64,000 nucleotides of DNA from Lachnospiraceae bacterium (GTDB lineage Bacteria > Bacillota > Clostridia > Lachnospirales > Lachnospiraceae), in the NCBI GenBank assembly GCA_028692395.1, contig JAQUXP010000008.1:47476-111475 (forward strand), in the 5' to 3' direction. Numbering within the stretch: the stretch's first letter is position 1; every line of letters begins with the position of its first letter. The notes under the pieces were generated by a model. The model did not search any database, was not told the origin of the DNA, and saw nothing but the letters and a program-made list of their open reading frames with translations. Both the position numbers and the translations under genes were made by a program. Of the stretch, positions 17,758 to 26,877 are shown one piece after another.

Positions 17758-18672
17758 CTACAGTTTCTGTTTGACTGGAAGCTGCACCAGGATAATTGCT
17801 GCGAACATAAAGAAACAGCCGGTAATTTCTTTTGCAGAAAGCGACTGACCCAGGATGATCCAGCCAGCCAGAACCGAGATACAGGATTCCAGGCTTAGAA
17901 TCAGGGATGCCACTGTGGGATTCATGTTTTTCTGTCCCACAATCTGAAGTGTGTAAGCAACGCCGCAGGACATAATACCGGCGTAGGCAATCGGCTTCCA
18001 TGCCAGCAGAATATCGGTGAGTCGTGGAGTCTCGGTGAAAAGCATGATAATTCCACAGCAGATTCCGCAGACAAAGAATTGAATGCAGGACATCTTTACT
18101 CCATCCGTCCGGGGAGAGAAGTAATCAATCACCAGGATATGTAAGGTAAAGAAAATAGCACAGATGAATACATAGATATCACCTTTTCCGATAGAGAGCT
18201 GTTCATTCATACACAGAAGATACAGACCAAAGAGGGCAAGAATAACAGAGATCCATACAAGAGGACTGCATTTTCTTTTCAAAAAGAGGCCGGCGATGGG
18301 AACAAGAATAATGTAGCAGGCGGTAATAAAACCGGCTTTTCCCACGGAAGTATACATGATCCCCAGCTGCTGAAAGCTGCTTCCGGCAGCCAGCAGGATG
18401 CCACAGCAAATGCCGCCCAGCCATAAGGTTTTCTTTTCAGAGACAGGAGGGGATGATTTTTTTCCCCGATTGAAGATCCAGATCACCGGAAGAAGAACCA
18501 GACCGCCCAGCAGACTCCGGATGCAGTTGAAGGTAAAAGGACCTACATAGTCCATGCCGACACTTTGTGCTACAAACGCAATGCCCCAGATTGTGGCGGC
18601 AAGCAGGAGAAGAAGTGAATTTTTACAGGTAGTATTATGTTTCATGTTGGTTATCGAATCCATCCTTTTCAT
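17758..18672 (-). CDS. DMT superfamily transporter (EamA type)
   Basis: A 304-residue membrane protein with ten predicted helices in two EamA repeats, each opening with a motif of the AATIWGIAFVAQ type. These transporters commonly export amino acids or metabolites; the substrate is not predictable. In-frame starts exist at residues 1, 4 and 10; I keep the first. A strong promoter lies just upstream on this strand. The gene converges on the HD gene with four bases between stops. Confidence 0.87.
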   Translation of the reverse strand: MKRMDSITNMKHNTTCKNSLLLLLAATIWGIAFVAQSVGMDYVGPFTFNCIRSLLGGLVLLPVIWIFNRGKKSSPPVSEKKTLWLGGICCGILLAAGSSFQQLGIMYTSVGKAGFITACYIILVPIAGLFLKRKCSPLVWISVILALFGLYLLCMNEQLSIGKGDIYVFICAIFFTLHILVIDYFSPRTDGVKMSCIQFFVCGICCGIIMLFTETPRLTDILLAWKPIAYAGIMSCGVAYTLQIVGQKNMNPTVASLILSLESCISVLAGWIILGQSLSAKEITGCFFMFAAIILVQLPVKQKL

Positions 18673-18684
18673 TTTCTATCAGAC

Positions 18685-18713
18685 AGTATACCCTGTGAAA
18701 AATTAGCTTGCAA
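18685..18713 (-). promoter_or_regulatory. Promoter of the DMT transporter gene
   Basis: On the minus strand TTGCAA (18713-18708), 17-bp spacer, TATACT (18690-18685). Confidence 0.75.
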
Positions 18714-18784
18714 GAGAAAATGTAAAACTTTGGATTATTCTCGGGAAAAAATATAAAAAAATTAAAAAAATGTGATCAATAACA

Positions 18785-18813
18785 TTGACAAAAAAATAAC
18801 ACTGAGGTACTAT
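18785..18813 (+). promoter_or_regulatory. Promoter of the mdh-fum-hdr-flx-frd operon
   Basis: TTGACA at 18785-18790, 17-bp spacer, TACTAT at 18808-18813. It is the only convincing promoter before the eleven-gene operon. Confidence 0.8.
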
Positions 18814-18827
18814 AGGAACTATGGAAA

Positions 18828-18845
18828 TAGTTAAATATTTATCAA
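18828..18845. promoter_or_regulatory. Rex-like operator
   Basis: TAGTTAAATATTTATCAA matches 12 of the 14 fixed positions of the clostridial Rex consensus (TTGTTAA, four free bases, TTAACAA). It lies about eight bases after the expected transcription start, a position where a repressor would block transcription. Rex senses NADH/NAD+, which suits a fermentative electron-sink operon. Confidence 0.6.
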
Positions 18846-18869
18846 TTCCAAATTGAGAGGAGAATCACT

Positions 18870-19823
18870 ATGGGAAGTAAAATCACAGTTATTGGAGCCG
18901 GAAGTGTTGGCGCAACAATCACCTACACATTATCACAGGAGGCATTTGCTTCAGAACTTGTTATGATTGACATTAACAAGGAAAAGGTAGACGGCGAGGC
19001 GATGGATATCGTACAGGGTACTGCATTCCGCGATCCGATTTCTATCATTTCCGGTACTTATGCAGATGCTAAGAATTCCGATATCGTTATTATCACATCA
19101 GGAATGCCGAGAAAAGCAGGCCAGAGTCGAATTGAACTTGCACAGACCAATGTGAATATCGTTAAGAGCATTGCCAAAGAGATTGTTCCGGTTGCTCCTG
19201 ATGCAATCTATGTTATTGTAGCAAATCCGGTTGATGTTATGACTTATGCATTCTTAAAGGCCTCAGGACTTCCTGAGAATCGTGTACTTGGATCCGGTAC
19301 TCTCCTGGATACCACCAGACTTCGTTATGGACTTTCAGCTAAATTTGAAATTGCACAGAAAAATATTCATGCTTATGTATTTGGCGAGCATGGTGATTCT
19401 TCTTTCGTTCCGTGGTCCTGTGCAAACATTGCAGGTGTTCCCTTCGAAGATTACACAGAGGTTGCCAGAAACTTCGGCAAGAACTTTGGTGAATTTAATC
19501 ACGAAGAGATGGAAGAGTATGTACATAAATCAGGTGGAGAGATCATCAAACGTAAGGGTGCAACCTTCTATGGCGTAGCTATGGCAGTTGTAAAATTATG
19601 TGGTATGCTCTGCGCAGCTTCTGATTCTATCACAACACTTTCTTCTCTGATGCACGGCGAGTACGGTGTGACAGATGTCTGTACCAGTGCATTGACAGTA
19701 GTTGGACCAGAAGGCGTAAAGGGAAAAGTTCCGGTAGAACTGACCAAGGAAGAGGTACTGAAATTCCAGGACAGCGCTAATAAGCTGAAAGCAGTTATTG
19801 CTGAGCTTGATCTGGATTGCTAG
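18870..19823 (+). CDS. LDH-family 2-hydroxyacid dehydrogenase, predicted malate dehydrogenase
   Basis: A 317-residue NAD-dependent enzyme of the L-lactate/malate dehydrogenase family. It has the Rossmann GAGSVG at residues 9-14, catalytic Asp147, Arg150 and His174 (GEHGDSS). The active-site loop reads SGMPRKAGQSR: the position that is Gln102 in lactate dehydrogenases is Arg81 here, as in malate dehydrogenases, while Arg87 matches Arg109. That single residue is known to govern lactate versus malate use. The Thr in KGATFYG is lactate-type, so a mixed specificity is possible. The next gene is fumarase, which favours oxaloacetate-to-malate reduction. Automated annotation would probably say L-lactate dehydrogenase. 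Confidence 0.85.
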   Translation: MGSKITVIGAGSVGATITYTLSQEAFASELVMIDINKEKVDGEAMDIVQGTAFRDPISIISGTYADAKNSDIVIITSGMPRKAGQSRIELAQTNVNIVKSIAKEIVPVAPDAIYVIVANPVDVMTYAFLKASGLPENRVLGSGTLLDTTRLRYGLSAKFEIAQKNIHAYVFGEHGDSSFVPWSCANIAGVPFEDYTEVARNFGKNFGEFNHEEMEEYVHKSGGEIIKRKGATFYGVAMAVVKLCGMLCAASDSITTLSSLMHGEYGVTDVCTSALTVVGPEGVKGKVPVELTKEEVLKFQDSANKLKAVIAELDLDC

Positions 19824-19847
19824 AATATAAAAATTATGGAGGAAATC

Positions 19848-21212
19848 ATGGAATATCGTATTGAAAAAGATTCTATGGGCGAGATGCAGGTGCCTGCAGA
19901 TCGCTACTGGGCTGCACAGACACAGAGAAGTTTTCAGAACTTTAAAATCGGCGGAGAGAAAATGCCGAAGGAAATCATCCATGCTTTTGGTATCCTGAAA
20001 AAAGGAGCAGCCATCGCAAACTTTAACCTTGGAAAGCTGGATGAAGACAAAAAAGACGCAGTCTGTCAGGCAGCAGATGAGGTTATCGACGGAAAGCTTT
20101 ATGATCATTTTCCACTGGTTGTATGGCAGACTGGAAGCGGTACACAGTCTAATATGAACGCAAATGAAGTGATTGCCAACCGTGGAAATGCCATCTGCGG
20201 ACAGAAGCTTCTTCATCCAAATGATCATATTAACATGTCACAGAGCTCCAATGATACATTTCCAACTGCATTACATATCGCTGCTGCCTTAAGCATCGAG
20301 AATAAGCTGTTCCCGGCTATGGATCAGCTGACTGAGACTCTGAAACGTCTGGAGTCAGAGAATGAGGATGTTGTAAAGAGCGGCCGTACCCATCTGCAGG
20401 ATGCTGTTCCGATTCGCTTCTCCCAGGAGATCAGCGGCTGGAGAAACATGCTGGAGAAGACAAAGAAGATGCTCACCGCAGCACTTCCGGGACTTCACGA
20501 GCTGGCACTTGGCGGAACGGCTGTTGGAACAGGATTAAATGCTCCCAAAGGTTTTGACACTGAGGTAGCGAAGGTAATCAGTGAATTAACAGGAAAAGAA
20601 TTTGTGACTGCTGAAAACAAGTTCCATGCACTTACATCCAAGGATGATATCACTTTTGCTCATGGTGCACTGAAGGCACTGGCTGCAAACCTGATGAAGA
20701 TTGCCAACGATGTAAGATGGCTTGCAAGTGGTCCAAGATGTGGTCTGGGTGAGATTCATATTCCAGAGAATGAGCCTGGAAGCTCTATCATGCCTGGAAA
20801 AGTTAACCCGACACAGTGTGAGTCTCTGACAATGGTTGCTGTTCAGGTAATGGGAAATGACGCAGCAGTAGGATTTGCCGCATCTCAGGGTAATTTTGAA
20901 CTGAATGTGTTCATGCCTGTGATTGCATACAATTTCCTGCAGTCCGTTAATCTGCTGGCAGACGGAATCATTTCCTTCAATGATAACTGCGCAGTTGGCA
21001 TTACTGCAAACAGAGACAAGATGAACCATAATCTGCACAATTCCCTGATGCTTGTCACTGCACTGAATCCTTATATTGGATATGATAATGCAGCAAAAAC
21101 ATCAAAACTTGCATTCAAAGAAAACATCTCTTTGAAGGAAGCCTGTGTGAAGCTTGGTTTCCTGACATCTGAGAAGTTTGATGAAGTGTTCCATCCGGAA
21201 GAGATGGCATAA
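19848..21212 (+). CDS. fumC: Fumarate hydratase, class II
   Basis: Interconverts malate and fumarate without an iron-sulfur cluster. A 454-residue protein with the superfamily signature [15 protein letters not shown] and the active-site QSSNDTFPT and GRTHLQDA segments. The frame starts at ATG 19836, but GGAGG at 19838-19842 lies within that extension and points to ATG 19848. It is 24 bp after the predicted malate dehydrogenase and 18 bp before hdrB. Its substrate and product link those genes to the fumarate-reductase-like pair at the operon end. Confidence 0.95.
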   Translation: MEYRIEKDSMGEMQVPADRYWAAQTQRSFQNFKIGGEKMPKEIIHAFGILKKGAAIANFNLGKLDEDKKDAVCQAADEVIDGKLYDHFPLVVWQTGSGTQSNMNANEVIANRGNAICGQKLLHPNDHINMSQSSNDTFPTALHIAAALSIENKLFPAMDQLTETLKRLESENEDVVKSGRTHLQDAVPIRFSQEISGWRNMLEKTKKMLTAALPGLHELALGGTAVGTGLNAPKGFDTEVAKVISELTGKEFVTAENKFHALTSKDDITFAHGALKALAANLMKIANDVRWLASGPRCGLGEIHIPENEPGSSIMPGKVNPTQCESLTMVAVQVMGNDAAVGFAASQGNFELNVFMPVIAYNFLQSVNLLADGIISFNDNCAVGITANRDKMNHNLHNSLMLVTALNPYIGYDNAAKTSKLAFKENISLKEACVKLGFLTSEKFDEVFHPEEMA

Positions 21213-21230
21213 AGAATCTAGGAGGACAAG

Positions 21231-22019
21231 ATGAAGTACAGTTATTATCCGGGTTGTACCCTAAAAACCAAGGCAAAAGAGCTTAGCGACTATGCAGTTG
21301 CAGCAGCAAAGGTTCTTGGAGTTGAACTGGAAGAAATCAAAGACTGGCAGTGCTGTGGAGGCGTTTATTCTACTTCAAAAGATGAAATCGCATCCAAACT
21401 GTCATCTGTCCGCGCATTAGCACAGGCAAGAGATGAGGGCCATGATCTTATGACCCTCTGTTCTGCCTGTCATAATGTTATCAAGCGTGTAAACGAAGAT
21501 ATGCGAGGCGATGAGAACTTCCGTACAAAAGCAAACAATTATATGGCACCTGATATGGAGTATCATGGAGAGGCAAATGTTGTACATTACCTTGAGATGC
21601 TGCGGGATGTCGTTGGCTTTGATGAAATTAAGAAAAAAGTTGTGAATCCTCTGACCGGCAGAAAAATCGGAGCTTATTATGGCTGCCTGCTGCTGCGTCC
21701 CGGAAAAGTTATGGAATTTGACGATCCGGAAAATCCACAGATTCTGGAAGACTTTATCCGTGCCATCGGCGCAACTCCGGTGCTGTTTGAACAGCGCAAT
21801 GAGTGCTGCGGCGGCTATATGACATTAAACGATAAAGAGCTTGCACAGAAACGTTCCACAGCAGTGGTAGATTCTGCGGTACGTAATGAAGCAGACTGCC
21901 TGATCACAGCCTGTCCTCTGTGCCGGTATAATCTGGAAGTGAACAGCGAGACAAAGCTTCCGGTTATCTATTTTACAGAACTTCTTGCAGAAGCTCTGGG
22001 AATCAAGGAGGTGAAGTGA
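21231..22019 (+). CDS. hdrB: Heterodisulfide reductase subunit B-like protein
   Basis: A 262-residue protein with two intact CCG domains: Cys9, Cys41-Cys42 and Cys77/Cys80 in the first, and a second set in YYGC, ECCGG and CPLC. In methanogen HdrB these hold two noncubane [4Fe-4S] clusters that reduce the CoM-CoB disulfide. Clostridia lack those coenzymes, so the physiological acceptor is unknown; direct transfer to the fumarate-reductase-like subunits encoded downstream is one possibility. The stop overlaps the hdrC start (TGATG). Confidence 0.9.
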   Translation: MKYSYYPGCTLKTKAKELSDYAVAAAKVLGVELEEIKDWQCCGGVYSTSKDEIASKLSSVRALAQARDEGHDLMTLCSACHNVIKRVNEDMRGDENFRTKANNYMAPDMEYHGEANVVHYLEMLRDVVGFDEIKKKVVNPLTGRKIGAYYGCLLLRPGKVMEFDDPENPQILEDFIRAIGATPVLFEQRNECCGGYMTLNDKELAQKRSTAVVDSAVRNEADCLITACPLCRYNLEVNSETKLPVIYFTELLAEALGIKEVK

Positions 22020-22411
22020 TGAGTTTAAATACAAAGATTGATACGGAAACAATTGAACGTATCAGTGGCGTTAATACCAGAAAATGTATGAAGTGCGGGA
22101 AATGTTCCGCTACCTGTCCTGCATTCCATGAGATGGATTTTCATCCCCATCAGTTTGTAGCCATGGTAGAAAAGGGCGATATTGAACCTTTGATGAAATC
22201 AAAATCCATCTGGAACTGCCTTACCTGCTTTGCATGTGTACAGCGCTGTCCAAGAGATGTGGAACCGGCGAAGCTGGTAGAAGCAATCCGTCAGGCAGTG
22301 ATCCGTCAGGCAGGAGAGAATCATCTGAAAGCAGAACAGATTCCTGAGATGCTGGACAGTGAATTGCCACAGCAGGCAATCGTCAGCGCATTCCGTAAAT
22401 ATAAAAAGTAG
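22019..22411 (+). CDS. hdrC: Heterodisulfide reductase subunit C-like ferredoxin protein
   Basis: A 130-residue protein with two [4Fe-4S] motifs, CMKCGKCSATCP near residues 21-32 and CLTCFACVQRCP near residues 62-73, flanked by helices as in HdrC. It passes electrons between HdrA and HdrB. AAGGAGGTGA precedes ATG 22019, and the start overlaps the hdrB stop. Cytoplasmic, no membrane anchor. Confidence 0.9.
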   Translation: MSLNTKIDTETIERISGVNTRKCMKCGKCSATCPAFHEMDFHPHQFVAMVEKGDIEPLMKSKSIWNCLTCFACVQRCPRDVEPAKLVEAIRQAVIRQAGENHLKAEQIPEMLDSELPQQAIVSAFRKYKK

Positions 22412-22431
22412 AAAAGGCAGAGTGAAAGAAT

Positions 22432-24417
22432 ATGCAAAAGATTGGAGTATTTGTATGTTGGTGCGGCAGTAATATTGCTGCAACCGTCGATGTCGCTGCA
22501 GTTGCCGAAGCCGTAAAAGGCGAGCCCGGTGTTGTATTCGCGACGGATTACCAGTATATGTGTTCCGAGGGCGGACAGTCCTTAATTAAAGAGACTATCA
22601 AAGAGCAGGGTCTGACAGGCGTTGTCATCTGTTCCTGTTCTCCACGTATGCATGAGGCAACCTTTAGAAAGACAGTAGAAGCTGCCGGAATTAATCCTTA
22701 TATGCTTGAGATTGCCAACATTCGTGAGCAGTGTTCCTGGATACATAAAAACAAAGAAGAAGGAACTGAAAAAGCAATTATTCTTGCAAAAGCAGCAGTT
22801 GCAAAGCTGAACCTGAACACTCCTCTGATCGCAGGAGAGAGCCGTGTAGTAAAACGTGCCCTTGTAATCGGTGGTGGTATTGCAGGTATTCAGACTGCAC
22901 TGGATATTGCAGAAGCAGGCTATGAGGTTGATATCGTTGAGAAACAGCCTACCATCGGTGGTAAGATGACTCAGATCGATAAAACCTTCCCAACCCTTGA
23001 CTGTGCAGCATGTATTCTGACCCCTAAGATGGTAGATGCAGCACAGAGTGAAAAAATCAATATCTATTCCTACAGTGAAGTAGAGAAAGTCAGCGGCTTT
23101 GTCGGAAACTTCTCTGTAACAATTAAGAAAAAACCTCGTTATGTGAATTCGGACCTCTGTACAGGCTGTGGTGCCTGCATGGAAAAATGTCCTTCCAAGA
23201 AGACACCAAACGAGTTTAATATGGGTCTGGACAATAGAACAGCAATCTATATTCCCTTTGCTCAGGCGATCCCGAAGGTTCCGGTTATCGACACTGCTGC
23301 CTGCCTGCATTTCAAGACAGGAAAATGTGGTATCTGTCAGAAAACCTGTAGTGCCAACGCCATTGATTTTGACCAGAAGGAAGAACTGATTACCAAAGAG
23401 TATGGTGCTATCGTTGTAGCAACCGGATTTAATCCGCTGAAGCCTACCAAGTTTGATGAGTATCAGTATAATCAGTGTGCTGATGTTGTGACATCTCTGG
23501 AATTTGAGCGTCTGATGAATGCTGCAGGCCCAACAAAGGGTGTACTGCTTCGTCCGTCTGATCAGTCACATCCGAAGAAAATTGTATTTGTACAGTGTGT
23601 TGGATCCAGAGGCCAGTCCTGCAGAGATCATTCCTACTGTTCAAAGATCTGCTGTATGTATACTGCGAAGCATGCGATGCTGGTACGTGACAAATATCCG
23701 GATACTGATGTTACAGTATTCTATATCGATGTTCGTACTCCGGGTAAGAACTTTGATGAGTTCTATCGCCGTGCGGTAGAAGAGTATGGTGTTCATTACA
23801 TCAAGGGAATGGTTGGAAAAGTGGAGCAGGTTGACGGTTCCCTGAAGGTACAGGCTTCAGATCTTCTTTCCAATGACCAGATGGTTCTGGATGCAGATAT
23901 GGTAGTTCTTGCAACTGCTGTTGAGCCGGATCCGACTGCAAAGAGCCTGGCTACGATGCTGACAGCAAGTATTGATACCAACAACTTCTTCACAGAGGCA
24001 CATCCGAAGCTTCGTCCGGTAGAGAGCCCAACAGCAGGTGTATATCTGTCTGGTGTCTGTCAGGGACCGAAGGATATTCCGGAGACCGTTGCTCAGGGAA
24101 GTGCCTGCGCAGCAAAGGTTATCGGCCTTCTTGCAAAAGACAAGCTGCTTTCCAATCCATGTGTTGCCCATTCCGATGAGCTGCTTTGTAATGGATGCTC
24201 TACCTGTGCAAATGTCTGCGCATACGGAGCAATTGATTATGTAGATAAAGAAGTCAATGATCACGGCAAACGTGAGGTTCGTCATATTGCAGTTGTAAAT
24301 GAAGCAGTATGTCAGGGCTGCGGTGCATGTACCGTTACCTGTCCTTCCGGAGCCATGGATCTGAAAGGCTTTGCAAACAGACAGATTATGGCGGAGGTAG
24401 ATGCGATATGCAAGTAA
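22432..24417 (+). CDS. hdrA: Heterodisulfide reductase subunit A-like flavoprotein
   Basis: A 661-residue FAD protein that is the candidate electron-bifurcating subunit. The N-terminal segment has the HdrA-type VFVCWCGSNIA. The FAD-binding GGGIAGIQTALDIAEAG lies near residue 145, and LDCAACILTPKM follows. There are four ferredoxin-type motifs: CTGCGACMEKCP (about 241-252), CGICQKTC after CLHF, CNGCSTCANVC (about 585) and CQGCGACTVTCP (about 625). Bifurcation would couple NADH oxidation via the Flx-like proteins to ferredoxin and a high-potential acceptor; this is inference from the family. It overlaps the mvhD-like gene by ten bases. Confidence 0.92.
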   Translation: MQKIGVFVCWCGSNIAATVDVAAVAEAVKGEPGVVFATDYQYMCSEGGQSLIKETIKEQGLTGVVICSCSPRMHEATFRKTVEAAGINPYMLEIANIREQCSWIHKNKEEGTEKAIILAKAAVAKLNLNTPLIAGESRVVKRALVIGGGIAGIQTALDIAEAGYEVDIVEKQPTIGGKMTQIDKTFPTLDCAACILTPKMVDAAQSEKINIYSYSEVEKVSGFVGNFSVTIKKKPRYVNSDLCTGCGACMEKCPSKKTPNEFNMGLDNRTAIYIPFAQAIPKVPVIDTAACLHFKTGKCGICQKTCSANAIDFDQKEELITKEYGAIVVATGFNPLKPTKFDEYQYNQCADVVTSLEFERLMNAAGPTKGVLLRPSDQSHPKKIVFVQCVGSRGQSCRDHSYCSKICCMYTAKHAMLVRDKYPDTDVTVFYIDVRTPGKNFDEFYRRAVEEYGVHYIKGMVGKVEQVDGSLKVQASDLLSNDQMVLDADMVVLATAVEPDPTAKSLATMLTASIDTNNFFTEAHPKLRPVESPTAGVYLSGVCQGPKDIPETVAQGSACAAKVIGLLAKDKLLSNPCVAHSDELLCNGCSTCANVCAYGAIDYVDKEVNDHGKREVRHIAVVNEAVCQGCGACTVTCPSGAMDLKGFANRQIMAEVDAICK

Positions 24418-24872
24418 ATGAGACAAATACCGTAAATACAGAAGAAAAAGAATTTACTCCGTTAATTGTGGCATTTTGCTGTAACTGGTGTTCTTATGCC
24501 GGTGCGGATCTTGCGGGAAGCAGTCGTCTTTCCTATCCTGCCAACGTTAAGATCATCCGTGTACCATGCTCCTGCCGTGTGAATCCTCTGTTTATCCTCC
24601 GGGCTTTCCAGAGAGGTGCAGATGGTGTAATCCTTTGTGGATGTCACCCGGGAGACTGCCATTATTCAACAGGAAATTATTATGCAAGACGAAGAATGAC
24701 TCTGTTGTTCTCCATGCTGGATTACCTTGGAATCGAAAAGGGACGTACCAGAGTAGAATGGGTATCCGCTGCGGAAGGTGCAAAATTCTCTGCAACGATG
24801 AACGATTTTGCAGCTACCATTCATAAACTGGGACCGAACAGAAAGTTGAGGGATCTTAGATGCGAGAAATAA
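24408..24872 (+). CDS. MvhD/FlxD-like iron-sulfur subunit
   Basis: A 154-residue protein of the methyl-viologen-reducing hydrogenase delta family with CCNWCSYAGAD near residue 24 and further cysteines in PCSCRVN and CGCHPGDCHY, which bind a [2Fe-2S] cluster. MvhD links HdrA to its electron-input module. No hydrogenase large subunit is present, so the partner here should be the Flx-like proteins. ATG 24408 lies within the end of hdrA; the longer frame upstream is not used. It overlaps the next gene by 13 bases. Confidence 0.9.
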   Translation: MQVNETNTVNTEEKEFTPLIVAFCCNWCSYAGADLAGSSRLSYPANVKIIRVPCSCRVNPLFILRAFQRGADGVILCGCHPGDCHYSTGNYYARRRMTLLFSMLDYLGIEKGRTRVEWVSAAEGAKFSATMNDFAATIHKLGPNRKLRDLRCEK

Positions 24873-25849
24873 ATGAAATGTTAAAGAAAAAAGTAAGCGA
24901 GCTGCTTGAAAATGGAACAGCAGACCGCATAATCGGATGGCAGGCAGGAGAATTCTGCTATGATGTTACTCCGGCTGTTATGAGAAAAGACAACCTGGAT
25001 GAGCTCTTCTATAATGGATTCTGCGGAGCGAACCAGAGTAAATACCTGATTCAGGAATCCCTGGAAGAAGGAAAAGTACTGGCACTGTTAAAACCATGTG
25101 ACACCTACAGCTTTAATCAGCTGGTAAAAGAACATCGTGTGAACCGTGAGAAGGTGTATGCCCTTGGTATTCCCTGCTCTGGTATGCTGGATGTTGATAA
25201 GATCAAAGCTCTTGGTATCACAGGTATTCTCAGTATTGAGGATAACGGAGAAGAGATCAAAGTAGCTACCATGTACGGAGATAAAACCTGCAAACGCACA
25301 GAGGTTCTTCAGGAACGCTGCAAAGTCTGTAAAGGAAAAGAGCATAAGGCTTACGACGAGCTTTTGATTCCAGATGAGGATGCTCCGGAAGTACCAAACG
25401 GAGAAGATCGTTTTGAACTGGTGAATAAACTGGAAGCCATGACTTCCCAGGAGCGTTTTGACTTCTGGAGAGGGGAACTTTCCAAGTGTATACGCTGCAA
25501 TGCCTGCCGTAATGTCTGTCCTGCATGCAGCTGCCGTACCTGCGTTTTTGATAACGACAATTCCGGTGTTGCTGCAAAGTCCAATGCAGATGATTTTGAG
25601 GAGAATATGTTCCATATCATCCGTGCATTCCACGTAGCAGGACGCTGTACAGACTGTGGCGAATGCAGCCGTGTCTGCCCACAGCATATTCCGCTTCATC
25701 TGCTGAATCGTAAGTTTATCAAGGATATTGATGAGTTCTACGGAGAATTCCAGGCAGGAGAGGATGATACAGCCAAGGGACCTCTGACGGCTTATACAGA
25801 GGGTGACTGCGAGCCAAGCATCGTGATGGAGAAAGGCGGTGAAGCATAA
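24860..25849 (+). CDS. Iron-sulfur electron-transfer protein, FlxB/FrhB-like
   Basis: A 329-residue cytoplasmic protein. The N-terminal part resembles the F420-hydrogenase/formate-dehydrogenase beta family (VLALLKPCDTYSFNQL). A CKVCKGK motif lies near residue 155. Two [4Fe-4S] motifs follow: CIRCNACRNVCPAC near residue 211 and CTDCGECSRVCP near residue 263. It overlaps neighbours on both sides and belongs to the electron-input module between the MvhD-like and AsrA-like proteins. Which of FlxB or FlxC it corresponds to cannot be settled here. Confidence 0.82.
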   Translation: MREINEMLKKKVSELLENGTADRIIGWQAGEFCYDVTPAVMRKDNLDELFYNGFCGANQSKYLIQESLEEGKVLALLKPCDTYSFNQLVKEHRVNREKVYALGIPCSGMLDVDKIKALGITGILSIEDNGEEIKVATMYGDKTCKRTEVLQERCKVCKGKEHKAYDELLIPDEDAPEVPNGEDRFELVNKLEAMTSQERFDFWRGELSKCIRCNACRNVCPACSCRTCVFDNDNSGVAAKSNADDFEENMFHIIRAFHVAGRCTDCGECSRVCPQHIPLHLLNRKFIKDIDEFYGEFQAGEDDTAKGPLTAYTEGDCEPSIVMEKGGEA

Positions 25850-26877
25850 TGTTTAAGATTGCACTTGATAAAATTGATGAACTTTTTGCTGCACTTTCCG
25901 GAAACGAAACCTTATATCTTCCCATCGAAAAAAGTGGAGAGATTGAGTTCTATCCCTATGAAAAAGATGCAAAAGTTCGTCTGGATGCACTGCATACTGT
26001 AAAATCAGCAAAAGATCTGTTCTTTCCACAGACAGAGAATCTGATGAATATGAAGCTGGATGGAAAGAATATTCAGATCGAGGAAGGCAGACATGTGGAG
26101 GACCCTTTTGTACTCTTCGGTGTTCGTGCCTGTGATGCAAGAAGCTTTGATGTGCTGGATAAAGTATTTCTGGCTGATCCGGTAGACAGCTATTATGCTG
26201 CCAGAAGAGAACATGGCGTGATTGTTTCTATGGCATGTTCTCGTCCGGAAGAAACCTGCTTTTGTAATGTATTTGGTATCGATGCTACCATGCCGGAAGG
26301 CGATGTAGTGGTATGGCTGGATACAGATCATCTGTACTGGGAAGCAAAGACAGAAAAAGGAGAGGCTCTGACAAAAACCGTAGAGAGTGTACTCACTGAT
26401 TCTGACAGCAAGGCAGTAGAAGCGCAGATTGCTGCAACAAAGGAAATTATGGATAAGCTTCCACTGAAGGACCTTGATCTTACCAGATTTACAGAAGATG
26501 AGATGATGAACATCTTTAACGACAGCCGCTGGGCTGAGATGTCAGAGCATTGTCTGGGCTGTGGTACCTGTACTTTTGTATGCCCGACCTGCCAGTGCTA
26601 CGATATCCGTGATTATGATACAGGACACGGTGTTGTCCGTTATCGCTGCTGGGATTCCTGTATGTATCGTGATTTCACACGTATGGCACATGGCAATCCG
26701 AGAAAAAGCCAGCTGGAGCGTTTCCGTCAGAGATTTATGCACAAGCTTGTATATTTCCCTGAGAATAATGACGGTATGTTCAGCTGTGTTGGATGTGGCC
26801 GCTGCTTAAGCAAGTGCCCGATTCATACGAATATTGCAAAAGTAATTAAGACCATGGGGGTGAAGGAACATGAGTAA
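25849..26877 (+). CDS. Iron-sulfur protein, AsrA/FlxC-like
   Basis: A 342-residue protein resembling anaerobic sulfite reductase subunit A and hydrogenase beta-type 4Fe-4S dicluster proteins. Typical segments are FGVRACDARSFDVLD near residue 90, then CLGCGTCTFVCPTCQC near residue 232 and CVGCGRCLSKCP near residue 307. No sulfite reductase catalytic subunit (AsrC) is nearby, so the protein more likely carries electrons from the FAD/NAD subunit downstream to the Hdr module. It shares one base with the previous stop and overlaps the next gene by eight bases. Confidence 0.85.
   Translation: MFKIALDKIDELFAALSGNETLYLPIEKSGEIEFYPYEKDAKVRLDALHTVKSAKDLFFPQTENLMNMKLDGKNIQIEEGRHVEDPFVLFGVRACDARSFDVLDKVFLADPVDSYYAARREHGVIVSMACSRPEETCFCNVFGIDATMPEGDVVVWLDTDHLYWEAKTEKGEALTKTVESVLTDSDSKAVEAQIAATKEIMDKLPLKDLDLTRFTEDEMMNIFNDSRWAEMSEHCLGCGTCTFVCPTCQCYDIRDYDTGHGVVRYRCWDSCMYRDFTRMAHGNPRKSQLERFRQRFMHKLVYFPENNDGMFSCVGCGRCLSKCPIHTNIAKVIKTMGVKEHE

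Noticed and set aside
18870..19823. Plain L-lactate dehydrogenase call
   Set aside because: The Arg at the specificity position and the fumarase neighbour favour malate; kept as a predicted malate dehydrogenase with doubt.
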